From Termitidicoccus mucosus (GTDB lineage: Bacteria; Verrucomicrobiota; Verrucomicrobiia; Opitutales; Opitutaceae): DNA of 64,000 nucleotides. Made by a program: the position numbers and the translations under genes. Location: the NCBI RefSeq assembly GCF_038725785.1, contig NZ_CP109796.1, positions 496,001-560,000 on the forward strand, written 5' to 3'. This document shows positions 58,583 through 64,000 of this stretch, piece after piece; the stretch's first letter is position 1; each line of letters starts with the position of its first letter. The notes below the pieces were generated by a model. The model worked only from the letters and a program-made list of their open reading frames with translations, was not told the origin of the DNA and did no database searches.

Positions 58583-59719
58583 ATGAGAAGTTTGTCGAAC
58601 CAGATTCTCTTTATCGTCACACTTTCCGCGCTCCGGGCCGGGGACATGCCGCAATCATTCCATCCGCCCTATCCGCCGAGTCCGGTGATCGCGGGGCTGG
58701 CATTCGATGATCGCGCCGCGCGGATTGAGGCACCGGGCAGCGACATCTGGCCGGTTACGTGGGCGGACGACGGCAATCTCTACACGGCGTGGGGCGACGG
58801 CGGCGGATTCGGCGGCAACAATGAGGCCGGACGCGTTTCACTGGGCATTGCGATCATCCGCGGCACGCGCACCGACTATCGCGGATTCAATCTCGCGGGC
58901 GGCGTGGATGCGCCGCATCCCGCGCCCTTCACGGGCAAAAGCGAAGGCATCCTCGCCGTCGGTCCGAAACTTTACCTGTGCCGGGACGGCGATGGATCGA
59001 GCCCGGGATATTTCAAGTTTGTCGAACTTTACCGCTCGGACGACCACGGCGCCAGCTGGCGAAAAACCGGCGTGCGTTTCAGCAAAAACGAAGGCGATTT
59101 TCCGGCCAATGATGCCGGAATTTTTGCCCCGGCGTTTTGTCAGTTTGGGCAGGCTTATGCGGGCGCGCGCGATCAGTTCATCTATATCTACGCTCCCGAC
59201 AGCATTGACCCGGGCCACTGGCGCGTGCGTCTCCCGGGGCGCATCAATTTGCTGCGCGTCGCACAGGATGCGGTGGAGCAAAAGGACGCTTATGAATTTT
59301 TTGCCGGCATGGATGCGCAGGGACAGCCAACGTGGGCGCGCGATTCCGCATGCCGCCGGCCCATATGGCAGGATGCCGCCCAGGGCACGCATCGCATCGC
59401 GGTCAGCTACAATCCCGGACTGAAACGGTATCTCCTCACCACGATCACCATCGACCGCTCCGGGTGGATGAGTCTCTACGATGCGCCGGAGCCATGGGGG
59501 CCGTGGACGCATGTGCAAACGGAGCATAATCCCGAACGGTGGGGCCGGCTCACCATTATTTTCAGCTTTGTAAACAAATGGCTGAGCGCCGATGGCCGCG
59601 ACTTTGTAATAGTGCATACGCGCAACGACCACTGGGCCAGCATTCCCGGACGTTTCGTGCTCGCGGGCGAAAGTCTGCGGCAGACGATGCCGGTGGAATT
59701 TCTTCCGGATGCCAAATGA
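58583..59719 (+). CDS. DUF4185-like secreted beta-propeller protein
   Basis: A 378-residue exported protein. SDIWPVTWADDGNLYTAWGD, then GGGFGGNNEAGRVSLGIAII, ELYRSDDHGASWRKTGVRFS (an Asp-box-like S-x-D-x-G-x-x-W) and YLLTTITIDRSGWMSLYDAP indicate a five- or six-bladed propeller of the DUF4185/GH-like type. No catalytic assignment is possible. Start 58583 (MRSLSNQILFIVTLSAL, a signal peptide) is preferred over an in-frame start at 58400 inside the preceding gene. Part of the lyase operon. Confidence 0.75.
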   Translation: MRSLSNQILFIVTLSALRAGDMPQSFHPPYPPSPVIAGLAFDDRAARIEAPGSDIWPVTWADDGNLYTAWGDGGGFGGNNEAGRVSLGIAIIRGTRTDYRGFNLAGGVDAPHPAPFTGKSEGILAVGPKLYLCRDGDGSSPGYFKFVELYRSDDHGASWRKTGVRFSKNEGDFPANDAGIFAPAFCQFGQAYAGARDQFIYIYAPDSIDPGHWRVRLPGRINLLRVAQDAVEQKDAYEFFAGMDAQGQPTWARDSACRRPIWQDAAQGTHRIAVSYNPGLKRYLLTTITIDRSGWMSLYDAPEPWGPWTHVQTEHNPERWGRLTIIFSFVNKWLSADGRDFVIVHTRNDHWASIPGRFVLAGESLRQTMPVEFLPDAK

Positions 59720-59764
59720 CGGCAGCCCGCCAGTATCCCGTGCTCTTTATAATTTATCCAACCC

Positions 59765-61219
59765 ATGAAAACACTCCGTCCTCGCCTCTTGCTCTTTCTG
59801 GTCGCCCTCGCGGCTGTCTTTTCCTTGTCGAACACAGGCGGGGCGCTTCCGGTTTTTCCCAGCGCGGTTGGTTTTGGCACCGATACGCCCGCCGGACGCA
59901 AGGGCCGAATCGTCCGCGTCACCAATCTGCTCGACGATGACAAAAAACCGCCCGCTGGCTCGTTTCGCCACGCGGTGGAAAAAGTCACCGGGCCGCGCGT
60001 GGTCATCTTCGACGTGTCCGGCGTGATAGATCTGAAAAGGGATATCATCATCCGGGACGACGGGCACGGGAAACACGGCCATCTCACCATCGCCGGCCAG
60101 ACGGCGCCATTTCCGGGCATCACGCTCAAGGGCGCGGGCATCGACATCTCTTCCCATGATATTTTGATCCAGCACATCGCAATTCGTCCGGGCGACAAAC
60201 TTCCGCCCGTCGATAATCGGGATTGTATAAAAATAGGCGCGCCAAAGGACCACGCTGCTCGCAATATAGTAATAGATCATGTTTCCTGCAGCTGGGCGGT
60301 TGACGAGACCGTGTCCACTTGGAGCGACCGGGGCAGGGTGCATGATGTCACATTTTCAAACTGTATTTTCAGCGAGCCTGTCATTAACGGCGGGCACAGC
60401 AAGGGCTCGCATCCCTACGGCCCCTTGGTGGGGCGCAACTCAAACAACGTCACCCTGGTCGGCAATATCATGGCCTTCACTTGGGCGCGCAATCCCCTGG
60501 CCCGCGACAAAGGAGCGGGAGCGCAAATCGTGAACAACCTCGTTTACCGCCCGGGCATCTGGTCGAACTGCGCGATTTACATCGGCGACCTCCCGCAGGA
60601 TCCACGCCCGGTCTCGGTCGTTGGCAACGTCGTGGTCCGCCATCCGGTGCCGTTCACCATCTCCAGGTCCGAGGAGGGGAAACCGCGAGCCGCGCGCACC
60701 CACACGAAGGAAGATTACCGCGACACCGCCATTTATGTACACAAGGGCGTTTCCCCGCCGCCGGAACTTTTTCTGCGTGACAACCGCTTGTTTAATCCGG
60801 TGGATGGAAAATGGCTGCCGGAAGACGGCGACCCGTGGAACACCGGTATTTTCCGCGACAGTCCCGAAAACCCGGTGACGAAGCTCAAGGCCGATCCGTA
60901 TGCAAACTCGGGCGGGACAAGCTGGACGCCGTTGCCATCCACGGAGGTGGAAGCCCGCCTGCTGGCCGCGGCGGGCAAGCACCCGGCGAAACGCGACGCG
61001 CTCGACGCGGCGCTTGTTGAAAAAATCAGGAATCGCCAGGGCAGTTTCCTGGAGGACTTGCCAATGGACGCATGGGACATCGTGGACATCCGAGCGACGC
61101 GCGTCCTTGCGCCGCCGCCCGACCCGAATGGCGACCCGGACGGAAATGGCTATACAAACCTCGAAGAATGGCTCCATCGGCGGGCGGCGGAGGTGGAGGG
61201 ACGTTCCCATGACAATTGA
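59765..61219 (+). CDS. Secreted pectate-lyase-like protein (PL1 type)
   Basis: A 484-residue exported protein, a shorter homologue of the N-terminal part of the 1571-residue protein: LPVFPSAVGFGTDTPAGRKG, VVIFDVSGVIDLKRDIIIRD, HLTIAGQTAPFPGITLKGAG, IDHVSCSWAVDETVSTWSDR and the same C-terminal DPDGNGYTNLEEWLHR calcium-loop-like end. It lacks all accessory modules. The signal peptide is at residues 1-28. A TATAAT at 59748-59753, 11 nt before the ATG, hints at a very short leader. Likely cleaves the same polymer class as its large relative, perhaps after release. Confidence 0.87.
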   Translation: MKTLRPRLLLFLVALAAVFSLSNTGGALPVFPSAVGFGTDTPAGRKGRIVRVTNLLDDDKKPPAGSFRHAVEKVTGPRVVIFDVSGVIDLKRDIIIRDDGHGKHGHLTIAGQTAPFPGITLKGAGIDISSHDILIQHIAIRPGDKLPPVDNRDCIKIGAPKDHAARNIVIDHVSCSWAVDETVSTWSDRGRVHDVTFSNCIFSEPVINGGHSKGSHPYGPLVGRNSNNVTLVGNIMAFTWARNPLARDKGAGAQIVNNLVYRPGIWSNCAIYIGDLPQDPRPVSVVGNVVVRHPVPFTISRSEEGKPRAARTHTKEDYRDTAIYVHKGVSPPPELFLRDNRLFNPVDGKWLPEDGDPWNTGIFRDSPENPVTKLKADPYANSGGTSWTPLPSTEVEARLLAAAGKHPAKRDALDAALVEKIRNRQGSFLEDLPMDAWDIVDIRATRVLAPPPDPNGDPDGNGYTNLEEWLHRRAAEVEGRSHDN

Positions 61220-61273
61220 TCGTTTTGCCAATTCTTCGTTTTTCGCAGCCTGCATAGTTTATCCATCGTTTCC

Positions 61274-63298
61274 ATGACCAGCCTTCATTTTTTGGATTAC
61301 CTTATCATCGGTGCCTATTTGGTGCTTATGCTTGTTCTGGGCCGCGTGGCGGGACGCCATGCCAGCAAGGGCGAGGAGGGTTTCTTTCTCGCGGGGAGAA
61401 AACTTGGGAAATTCTACCAGTTGTTTTTGAATTTTGGCAATTCCACCGATGCCAACAATGCGGTCAGCACGGTCAGCCTGGTCTATCAACAGGGTGTGTC
61501 CGCGGCCTGGCTCGCGTTCCAGATGGTTTTTATGAACCCGTATTTCTGGTTCATGAATGTCTGGTTTCGCCGGGTGAGGTTGATCACGATGGCGGACTTG
61601 TTTGAGGACCGGCTGGGCAGCCGCAGCCTCGCCCGGCTGTATGCCGTGTTTCAGATTTTGGCCGCGGTGGTGGTCACCATCGGATTTGGCAACCTGGTCA
61701 CTTACAAGATTTGCACCGCCATCGTGGTGAAACCGGAGGCGGCGTGGACCGTGGCCGAGCGCGCGTCCGTCGAAGGCTACCATCAATGGCGCGAACTGGA
61801 GAACCGGGCCTCCAGCCTGACTCCTGCCGAGGCGGGCGAGCTTGACGTGTTGCGCGAACGCGTGGCGCGGGGCGAGCTGAGCCATTCCGTCAGCCCGATA
61901 AACCCCTTCCTCTTCTACCTTGTTTATACGCTTATCGTCGGCGGCTATATCATCCTTGGCGGGATGGCGGCCACGGCGCTCAACGAGATTGTGCAGTGCT
62001 TTCTGATAGTAAGTTTTTCGCTGATGCTGCTGCCTGTCGGCCTCCATGCCATCGGCGGCTTTTCCGCCTTGGGGGAAAGAGTGCCGGAGGCATTTTTTGA
62101 CCTGTTTGGCAACTTGGGCAGTCAGGTGACAACACTCACGATTCTCGCCGTCTTCGCGGTTTCCTGGGTCCAAATCACAGGCATCATGGGCAACATGAGC
62201 ATTGGCGGATCGGCGCGCGACGAGTATGCGGCCCGCTTCGGCGCCGTGGCCGGCACCTATTCGAAACGGCTGATGGTTATTCTATGGGCCTTTTGCGGCT
62301 TGGTGGCGGTCGCGCTTTATTGCGGCCCGGCGGCACTGTCCGATCCCGACATGGCATGGGGAATGATGTCGCGGCAGCTCCTCGGCCCCGGCTTGCTCGG
62401 CCTCATGCTGACCGGCGTGATGGCGGCCAACATGTCCTCGGTGGCCGCGCAGACGATGTCCATCTCCGCGCTGTTCGTGCGGACGATTTATCTGCCTTTG
62501 CGCCCGGGCGCGACGGGGGCAAGGCTGGTCACTGTCGGGCGCTGGGCCATCGCCTGCATTCTCGGGCTTGGCATTTTCGTGGCCATGGCGATGAACAATA
62601 TTTTCACCGTCTTCCAACTCGTGCTGACGGTGAATGTGCCCTTCGGCGCCGCCGTCTTCATGATGCTCTTCTGGCGGCGCCTGACCGTGCCGGCGGTATG
62701 GTGCGCGGTCCTGATTTCCGCCACGGTCAACCTCGTCGCGCCGCTGGCCCTGGCGAGAATCGACGCCGTCCGCCACCATCCCGCGCTGACGGTGCGGGTC
62801 GAAAACGCCGCGGGTGGCAGCAACCCCGTGTATTTCGACACCGTGGTGAGGCAGCGCCCGGATGATCCCGCGAGTCTGCTGGAAGGCCGGGAACGTTTCC
62901 ATATGGAATTATATTTGCTGAATCTGGCAGGCGTGCCGGTCGAAAAAATGTCACCCGGCCACCGGTTCGCGGCACGGATGTTTTTCGACGCGCTCACTCC
63001 CTTCGTTTTGTTATTGGGCATAAGCCTGCTGACCCGCGCGCCGGAGAAACGGCGGGTTGATTTATTCTACGGAAAAATGAAGACCCCCGTGGATGCGACA
63101 CCGGACCTGGATGCGCGGGAGATGGAGGAGACACTGAGGAATCCCGCCCGCTTCGATCACACCAAGCTCTTTCCAAATTCGTCCTGGGAGTTTACGAAAT
63201 GGAACCGGATCGATGCGCTCGGGTTCCTCTTTTGCTGCGCCTTCTCCGGCGCGTTGATCTTGCTGTTTTGGGGATTGGTGCGGCTGGTGGCTCCCTGA
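61274..63298 (+). CDS. SSS-family sodium/solute symporter
   Basis: A 674-residue inner-membrane transporter with the SSS signature FFLAGRKLGKFYQLFLNFGN, STDANNAVSTVSLVYQQG and GLLGLMLTGVMAANMSSVAA, and about 14 hydrophobic segments. It has a hydrophilic insert near residues 155-200 (REWR/ELENRASSLTPAEAGEL) and a ~100-residue soluble insert before the last membrane segments. It lies 54 nt after the lyase gene and likely imports unsaturated oligo- or monosaccharides produced by the locus. Confidence 0.9.
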   Translation: MTSLHFLDYLIIGAYLVLMLVLGRVAGRHASKGEEGFFLAGRKLGKFYQLFLNFGNSTDANNAVSTVSLVYQQGVSAAWLAFQMVFMNPYFWFMNVWFRRVRLITMADLFEDRLGSRSLARLYAVFQILAAVVVTIGFGNLVTYKICTAIVVKPEAAWTVAERASVEGYHQWRELENRASSLTPAEAGELDVLRERVARGELSHSVSPINPFLFYLVYTLIVGGYIILGGMAATALNEIVQCFLIVSFSLMLLPVGLHAIGGFSALGERVPEAFFDLFGNLGSQVTTLTILAVFAVSWVQITGIMGNMSIGGSARDEYAARFGAVAGTYSKRLMVILWAFCGLVAVALYCGPAALSDPDMAWGMMSRQLLGPGLLGLMLTGVMAANMSSVAAQTMSISALFVRTIYLPLRPGATGARLVTVGRWAIACILGLGIFVAMAMNNIFTVFQLVLTVNVPFGAAVFMMLFWRRLTVPAVWCAVLISATVNLVAPLALARIDAVRHHPALTVRVENAAGGSNPVYFDTVVRQRPDDPASLLEGRERFHMELYLLNLAGVPVEKMSPGHRFAARMFFDALTPFVLLLGISLLTRAPEKRRVDLFYGKMKTPVDATPDLDAREMEETLRNPARFDHTKLFPNSSWEFTKWNRIDALGFLFCCAFSGALILLFWGLVRLVAP

Positions 63299-63359
63299 GC
63301 GCGGCATCCCTTGGAATTTCAGAATAGTTATTATATAAACCGACTGATTATAATTCCCC

Positions 63360-64000
63360 ATGACCGCCTTGTTTCGCCTTTGGCAACTCATCGTTTTGGC
63401 GCTTTCGGGCTCGTGCTGCGTGCTGGCAGCGCAGGTGATCGAGATCGACGGACGGGCGTGGCGCGCGACGGAAATCGCCCGCGAAAAATTTGCCGACGCG
63501 ACTTGGCGCGAACGCTGGGTCGTTGAAGGGAATGCCGCGTTGGAGGCCCGCAACGGGCGGCTCCATGCCGTCACGGGCCAGCCGCCAGCCTCGAATCAGT
63601 CGGCGACCCTCTGGTGGCGGGAGCCGCTGCCGGCAAATGTGCTGGTCGAGATGACCGCGGGCGCCGCGCCAGTCGGAGGAGAGGCGAACGCCGCGAATCT
63701 CAACCTGTTTTTCCATGCCCGCGAGCTTGACGGCGCACCTTATCATTTCGGGCGTTCCGGCGATTATCCGGAATATCACCGCATCCCGAACTATATCATC
63801 ACGCTCACTGGCGGGTTCCAGCCGGGATGGTCGCGGGTGCGGCGAAATCCGGGCTTCGCCATGCTGGCCGAGGAGCCGTCGACCCGATCGGAGCCGGGGC
63901 AGACCTACCGCATCCGCACGCTCATTGCCGGCGGGCGGATTCGTTACTGGCTCGACAACCGCCTGGTGCATGACACACGCGATCCCGAGCCTCTGCCTGG
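63360..64000 (+). CDS. DUF6250 domain protein (3' end beyond window)
   Basis: A reading frame from ATG 63360 open to the window end (213 codons visible). A signal peptide (LWQLIVLALSGSCCVLAA) is followed by REKFADATWRERWVVEGNAA, WWREPLPANVLVEMTAG and the hallmark SGDYPEYHRIPNYIITLTGG ... GWSRVRRNPGF ... RYWLDNRLVHD of DUF6250, a LamG/3-keto-disaccharide-hydrolase-like sandwich. Such proteins occur next to lyases and symporters in polysaccharide loci. The function is unknown. Confidence 0.78.
   Translation, partial: MTALFRLWQLIVLALSGSCCVLAAQVIEIDGRAWRATEIAREKFADATWRERWVVEGNAALEARNGRLHAVTGQPPASNQSATLWWREPLPANVLVEMTAGAAPVGGEANAANLNLFFHARELDGAPYHFGRSGDYPEYHRIPNYIITLTGGFQPGWSRVRRNPGFAMLAEEPSTRSEPGQTYRIRTLIAGGRIRYWLDNRLVHDTRDPEPLP

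Overview
The window looks like a chromosomal segment of a Gram-negative, high-GC polysaccharide degrader, most likely an Opitutaceae-type Verrucomicrobiota. The grounds are a large TonB-dependent receptor with the MSPFEV...GYMASS...SGTRL N-terminal signature I associate with that group, an autotransporter, several Gfo/Idh/MocA dehydrogenases and sodium/solute symporters scattered among glycosidases and lyases, weak or absent Shine-Dalgarno sites, and PIG-L, DUF4380, DUF4185-like and DUF6250 proteins. This placement is inference, since no rRNA or other phylogenetic marker gene is present.

Layout. 1-7.2 kb: the 3' part of an autotransporter, then two overlapping GH5-type genes; the first carries an NHL propeller and a C-terminal membrane tail, and the second has lost its catalytic nucleophile. 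7.2-18.2 kb: a leftward unit (arabinose-isomerase-like protein, GH5-like glycosidase, GH2 beta-mannosidase) and a divergent rightward pair (DUF4380, CBM9-like protein). 18.2-20.3 kb: decayed mobile DNA, comprising a frameshifted IS701-type element with intact 17-bp ends, a frameshifted recombinase-associated HTH gene and an IS3 transposase tail. 20.4-22.1 kb: convergent TetR and AraC regulators.

22.1-33.3 kb: a tight leftward operon for N-acetylhexosamines. In transcription order it encodes a nucleotidyltransferase, a NahK-like 1-kinase, a sugar-nucleotide epimerase, a NagB/PIG-L fusion, a GH20 hexosaminidase, an SSS symporter, a ROK kinase and a stand-alone PIG-L deacetylase. There is no NagA, so the PIG-L protein is the obvious candidate for deacetylation.

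33.5-51.5 kb: a LacI-type regulator surrounded by short palindromic sites of consensus CMAATRCGYATTKG. They lie in front of (i) a dehydrogenase/symporter/Gfo-Idh/isomerase operon, (ii) a Gfo-Idh gene, (iii) an M14 peptidase plus Gfo-Idh pair, and (iv) the TonB receptor. Between them lies a rightward operon with an atypical SDR, a DHDPS-family aldolase and both subunits of an Fe-S L-serine dehydratase. I read this as a local LacI regulon for an unidentified sugar-acid-like or amino-containing substrate.

51.6-64 kb: a rightward lyase locus with a 1571-residue multidomain pectate-lyase-like protein (same NHL propeller and C-terminal tail as the first GH5 protein), a heparinase II/III-like lyase, a DUF4185-like protein, a second pectate-lyase-like protein, an SSS symporter and a DUF6250 protein cut by the window end. 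I saw no tRNA, rRNA, CRISPR array or origin.
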